Assembly (NCBI RefSeq): GCF_004345645.1
Contig: NZ_SLWS01000007.1
Coordinates: forward strand, 434,001 to 498,000
Origin: Actinocrispum wychmicini
GTDB taxonomy: Bacteria > Actinomycetota > Actinomycetes > Mycobacteriales > Pseudonocardiaceae
Length of the DNA stretch: 64,000 nt
Direction of reading: 5' to 3'
In this document: positions 18,553 to 26,860 of the stretch, in pieces
Layout of the letters: each line of letters begins with the position of its first letter
How positions within the stretch are numbered: the first letter of the stretch is position 1
Position numbers and translations under genes: made by a program
Notes under the pieces: generated by a model
Databases searched by the model: none
The model's input: the letters and a program-made list of their open reading frames with translations, nothing else
Told to the model about the DNA's origin: nothing

Positions 18553-20517
18553 CTACTCGGCTGGCTTTCCAGTGGGTCCGCCAATGTAATCGGTCGGTGG
18601 GTCGGTTTGTTGTGTTCGGGCCGCGGTGGTGGGGTTGGTGGTTTGGAAGACGTAGGAGGTGCCGTCGGCGTCTCGGTAGGTGATGACTACTTTGCCGTTG
18701 GTGGTGGCGATGGCCGTCGGGTCGGTGGCGGACGGGTAGCTGACGCCGGTTCGACTGTCCGCGAGGCGTTGCCACGGCCGGTAGGTGTTGCTCGCCGGGG
18801 ATTGCTGCTCGGTGACATAGATGAAGCCGTCGGTGGCGCGGGCGGTGACCTGGATGAGTCCGGCGCCGGTAACGGCGGCAGCGGGTGGGCCGGTCGTGAC
18901 GAGGCTGGGCAGGGGCGTCCAGGCGCCGGCGCCGGGGGTGGTTTCGCGGTGGGTGGCGATCTGGCCGTCGGCTTGGCGATTGAACGATTGGAGTTTGCCG
19001 TCGGGGTTCAGTACGGCGGCTACGCGTGTGGTTGTGCTGGTGGATGGGAGCGCACGCCAGGTGCCGAACGTTCCGTTGGTGTAGTGGCTGGCGTTGAGGG
19101 TCCCGTTGCGGTTTTTGAGAATGATCTCGTATCCATCTCCGGCTCGGATGGCGGTGATGTCGGACGTCAGGTTGGTCATGCCGGTGCGTTTCCAGCCGAG
19201 GAGCGGTTTGTCCGGCGCCGGTTGGTTCTGGGTCCAGAGGTCGCCATTTCCATCGACGGCGAAGGTGGAGAGTGTTTTGTTCTGCTGAGTAAGAACGGTG
19301 GCGGGACCGGGTGTCCAGCCGCCCAGTCCGGTGAAGGTGTTCCAGGCGGAGGCGCCGTTGGGTCGGGTGGTTTTGCGGGTTTCGCTGTCTTGGCCGAGGG
19401 CGACGGTGTGCAGGGCGCCGGTCGCGTCGAGGACGGCCGATGGAGTGTCCGCAAAGGATTGATAGCCGCCGATGGCGGCATACGTGACCACGGTGACGTC
19501 GGTGGCGTTGAGCTGACGTCCGTGGATCAACCGACCAAAGCTGTCAACGTAGAAGTATTGAAGTTGTCCGTTGTTCCCTTCGACGACGGCAGTCGGCGCG
19601 GTTTCCTTCAGGGTGACGGCAGGGCGTTGTGGGAACGGGTTGGAGGTGAGCGTGCAGTGATTCGAGGTAATAGCTAGTTGCCAGTTCGCAGGAATCCCGG
19701 TGTTGGCCACTTTGGGTCCGTCGGCCCAGATACCATTGCCGAGATAGCGGAACCACAGCAGTTGCCCCGTGGTCGAACTGAGGGTGTAGATGACATCTCC
19801 ACCGGGCGAGCCGACCTCAGTACCGGTGGGCCAGCCCGCCGGCAGGGGGACGGCGCGTTTGTACTCAACCCAACGCTGACTGGCGACGTGATATTGGTAG
19901 CGGTAGAGCACAAAGCTACCCAGCGAGAGTTCGTAAACTTGCCGGTAGAGCACCCCCTGCCCGGCCGCGAAGACCTTACCCGTCGTGCTACTGTCCCACC
20001 CGCTGTCAATGACTCTTTCGGTCAGAGTCTTCGCGGTCTCGTCGTAGCGATACCAGTGCAGGGTTCCGTCATCAAACACACGATAGATGTCACCGAGCTC
20101 ATCGATGGTGATTCTGTTTCTGACCGGCGGAACGGTATGATCATTCCACCCGGTGGCGACAACAACGGGCGCCCCAGTGGCTTCCCAACCGTTCCCGAGC
20201 CAACGGTTGCGCTGCAGATCACCGTTGGACTTGAGCAGGTATACACGGCCATCAGGTCCAGCCAGCAGGCGACCGTCCCAGCCCATCGCCACCTGGTTCC
20301 TACCCGCCCACGAAGGCGCCCCGGTCTCAGGCTCGTTATGCTGATCGAGTTCGATTCCCGTGTCCGGCCTGGCATAGAAGACGGACACACTGTCCCGGCA
20401 CGCGAGAGTGTCCGCTGGTCCATCCGCAGCAGCCGATGGCACAGCCATCAGAGTCGCACCGAGTGCAGCGGCCGACAGAAACCCTACCCGCCGCGCCGTG
20501 ACTCTCCATTTTCGCAT
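18553..20517 (-). CDS. Secreted tachylectin/PLL-like beta-propeller protein
   Basis: A 654-residue exported protein. ATG 20517 has GAAAGGAAA upstream and starts a signal peptide (MRKWRVTARRVGFLSAAALG, cut near residue 30). The mature part is built from repeated blades with Trp/Tyr-rich motifs such as GDIYRVFDDGTLHWYRY, GQLLWFRYLGNGIW and GQLQYFYVDSFGRLIHG. The first half resembles tachylectin-2-like five-bladed propellers; the second half has PLL/fucolectin-like repeats (GALHTVALG, DGNGDLWTQNQ, DGFIYVTEQQ). It probably binds glycans at the cell surface or in the medium. No enzyme motif is seen. It precedes the Rhs toxin on the same strand but is separated from it by a terminator. Confidence 0.75.
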   Translation of the reverse strand: MRKWRVTARRVGFLSAAALGATLMAVPSAAADGPADTLACRDSVSVFYARPDTGIELDQHNEPETGAPSWAGRNQVAMGWDGRLLAGPDGRVYLLKSNGDLQRNRWLGNGWEATGAPVVVATGWNDHTVPPVRNRITIDELGDIYRVFDDGTLHWYRYDETAKTLTERVIDSGWDSSTTGKVFAAGQGVLYRQVYELSLGSFVLYRYQYHVASQRWVEYKRAVPLPAGWPTGTEVGSPGGDVIYTLSSTTGQLLWFRYLGNGIWADGPKVANTGIPANWQLAITSNHCTLTSNPFPQRPAVTLKETAPTAVVEGNNGQLQYFYVDSFGRLIHGRQLNATDVTVVTYAAIGGYQSFADTPSAVLDATGALHTVALGQDSETRKTTRPNGASAWNTFTGLGGWTPGPATVLTQQNKTLSTFAVDGNGDLWTQNQPAPDKPLLGWKRTGMTNLTSDITAIRAGDGYEIILKNRNGTLNASHYTNGTFGTWRALPSTSTTTRVAAVLNPDGKLQSFNRQADGQIATHRETTPGAGAWTPLPSLVTTGPPAAAVTGAGLIQVTARATDGFIYVTEQQSPASNTYRPWQRLADSRTGVSYPSATDPTAIATTNGKVVITYRDADGTSYVFQTTNPTTAARTQQTDPPTDYIGGPTGKPAE

Positions 20518-21112
20518 TTTGTGAATTTCCTTTCGCGCGCAGAGGACACTCTTTCGACCTTGCTCGACGCATGGCGCCCCCTCTGCGGATCGTCCACCCA
20601 CACGGAAACCGTTACAACGCAAGAATGTTAATCAGGTCACACGCGAGGGCCATCCGGCGGCGGTTGACATGAACACCATTGTCTCGATAAGCAACGAACA
20701 TTCGGCCATTTGGCCGCTTGCCTGTTTGCTTTCACCTGCCACACCATGATCACGTAACGGCACCGCCGACCCGGTCCGACGGCGATCGCGTTCAACTGAT
20801 CGCGACAGTTGAACACCGGATACCCCTCCCCGCCACCACGAGCCACCGAAGAACACGTTGCCCACAACAACCCCGAGACCACACCGCCAAATGGCGGTAA
20901 TTGTCACACTGACGGCCTTTTCGACGATGAAGATTCCCGATACACTGCCACCGTCAGTCAACCGGGGAATTATCCGCCACACTGAGGCGCGGTACACCGA
21001 GGCACGGTTGAGCATTCGGGGCCCGGTCCGGGGACAAGGAGCCGGCTTTCGCCGACGTGGCCGCACGGTGTCGATTGAGGTCAAGTGTCCACGGCCTTGA
21101 AAGGACTATCGG
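20518..21112. other. Divergent intergenic region with inverted repeats
   Basis: 595 bases between two divergent secreted-protein genes. It holds a perfect 9-bp inverted repeat at 20790-20814, a GGCC-ATTT-GGCC near 20703 and a CGCC-AAAT-GGCG near 20887. A 150-codon reverse ORF across it lacks any protein-like signature. Promoters for both genes must be here. Confidence 0.4.
20790..20814. promoter_or_regulatory. Perfect 9-bp inverted repeat, operator candidate
   Basis: GTTCAACTG and CAGTTGAAC flank a 7-base spacer in the middle of a divergent promoter region. It could be a shared operator or a small hairpin. No nearby regulator is obvious. Confidence 0.4.
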
Positions 21113-22363
21113 GTGAAGAATCGAAGATCTGCGATCCTGGCTATCGGTTTGACGGCTGTGCTGATAGCGAGCGCCGGCACAGCACAAGCCACACCAGACA
21201 ACTCCGGTATCAGGTCGCTCGAGCGAGCACATGTGGCCTCGGCGGACGCCCTCGGTGCACGCGCGGCGGGCGTTCCGTCGACCTACGCTCCCCTCTCGTC
21301 GAGCCGGGTGCTCGACACCCGGGACGGCACCGGTGTCCCCGGTGGGGCGACAGTCCCGCTCGGGCCAGCCAGCCAGGTGACGTTGGATCTGTCGAGCAAA
21401 GTTCCTGCCGACGCGACGGCTGTGGTGCTGAACGTCACCGGGGCCGCGCTGACGGCGTACACGTTCGTGACAGTCTTTCCGGCCAACGTCACGCGGCCCG
21501 GAGTGACCAGCCTCAACCTGGCACCCGGCCAGACCCGACCGAATTCCGCGACCGTGGCGCTGAGCCCCGACCGCAAAGTGAACGTGTACAACGAAACCGG
21601 GAACACCCACATCATCGCCGACCTGGCCGGCTACTACACCAGCGGCAACGCATCGAGATTCATCGCGGTGACACCGGGCCGAGTGCTGGACACCCGCGGT
21701 ACCGGCAGAGTCGGGCCCGGTGGCGAAACCACCATCGACCTGAGCTGGCTCGACCCGTCCTCCACGGCAGTGACGTTCAACCTCACCGGCCTCAACGCGA
21801 CCACATCCACATTCGTCACCGCATATCCAGACGGCACAGCCCGCCCCCTCGCCTCGAACCTCAACCTAGGACCCAACGAGGTCACGCCGAACCTCGTCAC
21901 GGTACAACTGGGGAGCAACCGCAAAGTCAAACTGTTCAACGACAGCGGCAGCGTCGACCTGATCGCGGACCTCGCGGGCGTCTACGACACCAACCGGGGC
22001 GACAAGTTCGTGCCGGTCACGCCCGTACGCGCCATGGACACCCGAGAAACCCCACCAGGACTCCAGCAGGGCCGGATCAGCGCGTTGGGCTGGCCCGCTC
22101 CGGGGCCAAAGGGGTACGTGGCCAACCTGACCGGTACCAACTCGACCACCGAGCAGTACGTGGTGAGCTGGCCGCCGCCCAGCCAGACCCCGCCGGTAAC
22201 GTCGAACCTGAACATCACGCCGGGCCAAACAGTGGGCAACAACTTCATCGGCGTGGTCGTGGACAACCCCAACGACACGCCCGACTTCGGCCCCTGCACC
22301 TACTTCACCACCAGCGCGGGAACGGTCGACATCATCGTCGACGTCGCAGGATTCTTCGTCTAG
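21113..22363 (+). CDS. Secreted protein with three tandem RVLDTR-type domains
   Basis: A 416-residue exported protein. GTG 21113 has GAAAGGA 7 bases upstream, and the signal peptide ends near ATPDN (about 27). Three homologous units of about 115-120 residues follow, each opening with a variant of RVLDTR (residues about 63, 190 and 310) and ending in a strand like IIADLAGYY, LIADLAGVY or IIVDVAGFF. This unit is common in secreted actinobacterial proteins, often beside hydrolase or FG-GAP domains, and probably forms a beta-sandwich. Here it makes up the whole mature protein. No catalytic residues are evident; a wall-associated or adhesive role is inferred. A strong hairpin terminator follows 34 bases after the stop. 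Confidence 0.75.
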   Translation: MKNRRSAILAIGLTAVLIASAGTAQATPDNSGIRSLERAHVASADALGARAAGVPSTYAPLSSSRVLDTRDGTGVPGGATVPLGPASQVTLDLSSKVPADATAVVLNVTGAALTAYTFVTVFPANVTRPGVTSLNLAPGQTRPNSATVALSPDRKVNVYNETGNTHIIADLAGYYTSGNASRFIAVTPGRVLDTRGTGRVGPGGETTIDLSWLDPSSTAVTFNLTGLNATTSTFVTAYPDGTARPLASNLNLGPNEVTPNLVTVQLGSNRKVKLFNDSGSVDLIADLAGVYDTNRGDKFVPVTPVRAMDTRETPPGLQQGRISALGWPAPGPKGYVANLTGTNSTTEQYVVSWPPPSQTPPVTSNLNITPGQTVGNNFIGVVVDNPNDTPDFGPCTYFTTSAGTVDIIVDVAGFFV

Positions 22364-22396
22364 GCCATCGCAATCGGACACGGATGAACAACAGAA

Positions 22397-22428
22397 GCCG
22401 CCCCGCGAACCTCGGTCCGCGGGGCGGC
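22397..22428 (+). terminator. Perfect 11-bp hairpin terminator
   Basis: GCCGCCCCGCG and CGCGGGGCGGC pair around a 10-base loop, just downstream of the RVLDTR-repeat gene. Confidence 0.75.
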
Positions 22429-22429
22429 C

Positions 22430-22520
22430 GGCTACTGACGGTGGCAATAGCGGCCGGGCGTTGGCGATACCTTGGTGGGGCCGGTGGGAGTTGTAGAACC
22501 ACTCGAGGCCCTTGTGGCTC
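22430..22520 (-). pseudogene. Transposase (rve integrase-core) C-terminal remnant
   Basis: A reverse-strand frame reads HKGLEWFYNSHRPHQGIANA, the C-terminal signature of IS3/IS481-type rve transposases (usual form -YN--RPHQ-L). It begins about 10 bases past the stop of the neighbouring methyltransferase gene. No further transposase sequence is detectable, so it is an insertion scar. Confidence 0.65.
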
Positions 22521-22529
22521 GGGAGTCGG

Positions 22530-23522
22530 TTACGCGGAGGTGGACGTGGCGCCTGGTGCTGCGGAGTCGGTGTCGATACCGGCGGCGGACAACTGCGCTT
22601 GCAGCCGCGCGATGTGTTTCTGTTGGGCGGCAACGGTGTTGGCGAGTTGGTCGGCGTCGTTGGCGTGGGCTGCGGCCTCGTACTGCATCTGCAGGACTCT
22701 TGTGTAGAGCGCGATACGGTTGTTCTCCATCGCATGCAGCAGTCGGGAGTTGCTGTAGGGGCCGAGTGCTGCCGTGAGTTCGGCGGCTGCCGGGGATGCC
22801 CGCCGGTAGACGATGCCCATGCCGAAGATGGCAGGGACCAACTCCAGGTGCCAGCCGTCGTCCTGGTGGTGGGACAACGCGTCCTCGACTGCTGTCAGCA
22901 CGCCGTTGGCGTCGCCACCGGCGTGCCGAGCCGTGGTGAAAGCGCCGGCTCCCACGAATCCCGCCGGTGTCAGGTCGTCGTGCCAGACTGTGGGACCGTC
23001 CGCGCTGTCGGGATGCCGCTGGTCTGGGTCAAGCCGCGAGGGTTGGTAGTACAGGTCGCGGCGTGCCCACGGCCATAGCACGTCGTGCAGCACGATCGCC
23101 GCATCGGGCGCGTGTGCCATGATCCAGTCCAACTCGGCGGCGAGGACGGCATAGTTGTGGTCGCCGTCCAGCACGTACAGCTCCCCCACCGGCAGCTCGG
23201 ACAACACTTGTGGCGACGGCGTTTCCACCAGCTGCAAGGTGGGGTTGGCCGTCAGGGTGGCGCGGAGTTGGTCACTCGGCGCGGGGTCGACGCAGTACAC
23301 CGTCGACGCGCCCAGCTCGGCGTAGATGCCGCTGACTTGCCCCGACTCGACGCCCACCTCGACCACGGTGGAGATGGCGCGGTGTGCGAACACGATCTCG
23401 AAGATCTCCCGGAACACCGACATCGAGTGCAGCAGCAGCGGTTGTTGCCGCGCACGCCGGGCTTGCGCGTGCGGATCGTCACGAGAGCCGGCCACGTCCA
23501 GGTTCGGTCGCGCGGGCATCAT
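22530..23522 (-). CDS. Class I SAM-dependent methyltransferase with C-terminal coiled coil
   Basis: A 330-residue soluble protein. The SAM-binding motif I is VVEVGVESGQVSGIY (about residues 45-60), the acidic strand-2 end is VYCVDP, and LYVLDGDHNY followed by LHDVLWPW marks the Methyltransf_24-like active-site region. After residue 280 the sequence becomes helical and Gln/Ala-rich (NTVAAQQKHIARLQAQL), probably a coiled coil. The start ATGATG overlaps the stop of the HAD-hydrolase gene, so the two are coupled. Such pairs often modify surface glycans or secondary metabolites; the substrate is unknown. A transposase scar abuts its 3' end. Confidence 0.8.
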   Translation of the reverse strand: MMPARPNLDVAGSRDDPHAQARRARQQPLLLHSMSVFREIFEIVFAHRAISTVVEVGVESGQVSGIYAELGASTVYCVDPAPSDQLRATLTANPTLQLVETPSPQVLSELPVGELYVLDGDHNYAVLAAELDWIMAHAPDAAIVLHDVLWPWARRDLYYQPSRLDPDQRHPDSADGPTVWHDDLTPAGFVGAGAFTTARHAGGDANGVLTAVEDALSHHQDDGWHLELVPAIFGMGIVYRRASPAAAELTAALGPYSNSRLLHAMENNRIALYTRVLQMQYEAAAHANDADQLANTVAAQQKHIARLQAQLSAAGIDTDSAAPGATSTSA

Positions 23523-26179
23523 CGGCCGCTTCCCAACCGGCGCAACGCAACGCGGACGGCGCCGGCCGCGATGCCCACGGCACCCTTGGCCTGGTATTCC
23601 TCGCGGACGCGGCCGGTGTAACGGGCCAGCCGAGCGGCGGCGGGAAGCCGCGGCGACAATCCCACGCGGGACTGCGGCAGCAGGGCGAAGGCGACGGAGA
23701 TCTGTATCGCGGTGACGCGCTTCTGGGTGAACGCGGCCATCGGCAGCCATACCGCGGAGTGTGGAGCGTGGAACTCGACCAGGTTGCCGCCCAGCCAGGT
23801 GCTGTCGGCGAACGTCATGCCGGCGAAGTCGTCTGGCTGGTCCCAGCGCAGTACTTGGAGGTTCTGACTGCCGTAGACGGACGCGATGCCTTCGATCCAG
23901 TCGATGCGGACCACCGCCGGTCTGCCGGGAATGGCAAGCGACACCGCGGAAATGGCGTCCTGCTTGGCGTGCGCGCTCATCCGCGCGAAGGACAGTCCAT
24001 TGTGGTTGATGCGCACTCGGCGACGTGGCCCGTCATGCCAGTTGTGGGCGCCGGTGCGGAACCTCAGATGAGTGTCGAACCGCTCGCCAGCGGACTCGAA
24101 CATCGACGGGGTGACCGCGCCGACGGACAACGCACGCGCGGCCGCACCCAGTTGTGGGTCTGAGGCAGCGATCAACGCGGGCCAGAACACATCCCGCATG
24201 TGCAGGTCGTTCAGATCGAGGGGCGACAGGTAGGGAATGGCCGGGACCAGATCGTCGGGAACGAGTCGGGTGACAGCCGCCGAACCGAAGTTGTCCTCGT
24301 GTTCCCAGGCGCTGAAGACCGCCGCTTCCTCCACAGTGGGCGCGGTGATCGCGCACGTGAGGATGTCGGCCAACCTGCACCGGGCCGACGTGGTGAGCTC
24401 CGGCCAGCGCCCCTCGGACGCGGCGACGTAGCGATTCCACTGGCCCTGAAAGGCGACGATCCCGTCACGTACCGCTCGACGCTGGGTGTTCTGCGCGACG
24501 GTTCCGGCATGCGGGCCCAGCACCGGCTCGCCGCCCTCGGCGAAGTCGATCAGCGATCCACACAGTGCGTTGACACACTGTTCCATGACCTCAGGACTAC
24601 GCACCAGCGGCCCGACGACCTCCCGAGGATGGCCTGCCTGACCGAGGTAGCCCTCCACCCGCAGCCCGGACATCAGTCCCCAGACGGAGCGCTCGTCGGT
24701 GGCCAGGTAGAGCCCTGACACGGTGACGTCGACCCCGGCCATCGTCAGCACACGGGCGAGTTGCCGCTGGATTGTGCCGCCCCACCCCAAATCCACCAAC
24801 ATCACCTCGCCGGCACCCAGCGCGCCACTGGCACGCAGCGACGCCAGAAGTCGCTCACGCAGCGTCGTGGTGGTCACGGCGAGACGGTTGCGGATGTGCG
24901 GTGTCTCGGTCAGTGCGTGGCTGACGCGCTTGACGATGTCCTCATGGTCAAGCAGGTTGTCGAGATTGGCGGCCACCGCGGGTACGTCGCCCGGGCGCAG
25001 GTGCAGCATCGTCAGCAGTTGCCGCACAGTGAGCTGGTATCGGGCACCGACGAACTCCGACATGGTTTCGCCGTCGAACCGGTCCAAGCCGGCCAGTGAC
25101 GTCACATGTCGTGACAACCACAGTGGTTTGGCCTGCACAGCCCAACCACGAGCGGCCGCCGCGTTCCGCACCAACTCCGACAGCAGTTCACCCTCACGCA
25201 TCGGGCACCACACCGTGGCGATGCCGGACTCGTGCGCGGTACGTGCCACCCATTCGGCGAATCCGGTCAGCACAGGCCCCAGTACAGCCGCGCCGTACCG
25301 CCAAGCTGTGTCCTCCGCGGCCGAGCCGCGACCGGAGCCCGCCGTGAGGGTCCTCGCCCGCAGACTGGTCAGGCCGACGTCACCCAGGTCCGGATCGAGC
25401 CGAGGATCCTCCGGGCCGAACCAGTCCAACGGCTGCCGCTCGCGCTCCAACACACGTGCGAAATCGCCGTCGATCCGCTCATAGTGCACGGTACGCACCC
25501 CCAGCGCGGCCGGCACCCGGTGATCAGCGATCTCGTTGTCCCCGACATGCACCACCTGCTCGCCGCGCAGGCCGAGATCCTCCAACACGACCTCCCACAG
25601 CCCCGACGCCTTGTCCACACCGTGCTCGTGGGAACGAAACACCTGGACATCCGACAACGGCCCGAGCTCGGGACGCTCCAACAGGGAAGCCAACTGCTCC
25701 CCGGTGAAGTACGTGTCGGAGACCAGAATCACGCGCACACCCTGCTTGTGGGCCGCGGCGATGAGGGCGGCGATGTCCAGATCCACCACGGTGAGCTCAC
25801 GTTCGATGGCGACCTCGACGGCGACCAGCTCCTGAACCGCACAGCCGATGAACAACCCCGACGGCATGGCGTTCCAGATGTCGAACAGCGACACCTCACG
25901 GCCCAACGCGCCCCGACTCGCGCGCGCGTGCTGCTCGGCGGCGATCCGAACGCGACGGAACGTCGCATCGGTGACCCAGGGCGCGAGCATCCCATCGGCC
26001 CGCAGCCGCGCGCCGAGCATGGCGAACACGTCCGTCGGCCTCGGCACCCGCCGCCACAGCACCGTGTCGAAGATGTCGAACGACAGCACAACACACGACT
26101 GGTCCCAGACCATCCGGTGCACCGCACTGAGCAGTGGATGATCCCCACCAGCCCATGGCGGAGCCACAGTGTCGCCATA
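23519..26179 (-). CDS. Large HAD-family hydrolase of the glycan-synthesis type
   Basis: An 886-residue protein. The N-terminal HAD fold has motif I SFDIFDTVLWRR (nucleophile Asp36), ILVSDTYFTGEQL (motif II), and HVGDNEIADHRVPAALGV (motif IV). This form (FDxFDT) is typical of large HAD proteins in polysaccharide and rhamnan-type synthesis loci. The middle (about 280-640) looks like a second fold with VDLGWGGTIQRQL; the last 200 residues are beta-rich, perhaps carbohydrate-binding. Start ATG 26179 is preferred (GAGGGG 14 bases upstream); GTG 26221 would add 14 residues. The methyltransferase gene overlaps its stop. A phosphatase acting on a glycan intermediate is an inference. Confidence 0.75.
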   Translation of the reverse strand, partial: YGDTVAPPWAGGDHPLLSAVHRMVWDQSCVVLSFDIFDTVLWRRVPRPTDVFAMLGARLRADGMLAPWVTDATFRRVRIAAEQHARASRGALGREVSLFDIWNAMPSGLFIGCAVQELVAVEVAIERELTVVDLDIAALIAAAHKQGVRVILVSDTYFTGEQLASLLERPELGPLSDVQVFRSHEHGVDKASGLWEVVLEDLGLRGEQVVHVGDNEIADHRVPAALGVRTVHYERIDGDFARVLERERQPLDWFGPEDPRLDPDLGDVGLTSLRARTLTAGSGRGSAAEDTAWRYGAAVLGPVLTGFAEWVARTAHESGIATVWCPMREGELLSELVRNAAAARGWAVQAKPLWLSRHVTSLAGLDRFDGETMSEFVGARYQLTVRQLLTMLHLRPGDVPAVAANLDNLLDHEDIVKRVSHALTETPHIRNRLAVTTTTLRERLLASLRASGALGAGEVMLVDLGWGGTIQRQLARVLTMAGVDVTVSGLYLATDERSVWGLMSGLRVEGYLGQAGHPREVVGPLVRSPEVMEQCVNALCGSLIDFAEGGEPVLGPHAGTVAQNTQRRAVRDGIVAFQGQWNRYVAASEGRWPELTTSARCRLADILTCAITAPTVEEAAVFSAWEHEDNFGSAAVTRLVPDDLVPAIPYLSPLDLNDLHMRDVFWPALIAASDPQLGAAARALSVGAVTPSMFESAGERFDTHLRFRTGAHNWHDGPRRRVRINHNGLSFARMSAHAKQDAISAVSLAIPGRPAVVRIDWIEGIASVYGSQNLQVLRWDQPDDFAGMTFADSTWLGGNLVEFHAPHSAVWLPMAAFTQKRVTAIQISVAFALLPQSRVGLSPRLPAAARLARYTGRVREEYQAKGAVGIAAGAVRVALRRLGSGR

Positions 26180-26860
26180 CATGAACTGTGTCCAGTCCCC
26201 TCGATTGGAAGCCGCGCGCACCTGCCCCAGATGGGCGCGAAACAGCTCTTGTGGAGTTCATCAAAGTTGTTTGTCCGCGTGGCGGCAACGAAATGTACCC
26301 GTCGGGTGGTAGCGCCGACAACAGTGCTGCAACCGGCGACGCTTGTCAAGATCATCAGACCACGGCAACCGGCCGGGGCGCTACCGACCTTGATCGCCAG
26401 CACGGCATAATTGTGTTGTGCGGTCAGGGAACGAGTGTCCGCCGGAGACCGGGCTTGCCGTCTTCACGGTTGGCCGATAGTGGTGATCGATTTGGCCGGA
26501 TACTGGTGATCAAGGAGCCGTGGAGACCGGAGTCGCCGATCTGAAGCACCGTCTGGATCTCAACGCGTGGAAGGTGTTCAAGTGTTCGATGACAGCACCA
26601 GGCACAGCCGGCCTGATGGCACCCACGACCGGATCCCATGTGTGCCAGGGAGCAAACGGCATCCGATCGTCCACAGTGGCGCAGAGCTACCCCGTTGTGA
26701 CCAGCGTGGTCCGCCAGGTGGAGTACCGTTCAGATGTATTTCGGACCAGTACAGGAGTTCCATCGAGAAACTGAGACACCTCTCACCACCGGCGCTTTTC
26801 GAAGGCCGCTACCGTCTCGGGCAGCCGCACTCCGCGGTACCCGTTACCCAAGGTGGGGGT
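26180..26860. other. Intergenic region with imperfect direct repeats
   Basis: About 680 bases between divergent genes. ORFs on both strands look non-coding. Two near-identical direct repeats (GGCCGATAGTGGTGATC at 26472-26488 and GGCCGGATACTGGTGATC at 26494-26511) are the only clear structure. Promoters of the HAD operon and of the amidase must be here. Confidence 0.4.
26472..26511. repeat. Pair of imperfect 17/18-base direct repeats
   Basis: GGCCG-ATAGTGGTGATC is followed, 22 bases start to start (two helical turns), by GGCCGGATACTGGTGATC. Same-face spacing suggests a tandem protein-binding site rather than a chance repeat. Confidence 0.4.

Noticed and set aside
20632-21084. 150-codon reverse ORF in the divergent intergenic region
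   Set aside because: Composition is not protein-like and the region must hold two promoters.
26188-26639. Small ORFs on both strands upstream of the amidase
   Set aside because: Mutually overlapping, with no family resemblance and no ribosome sites.
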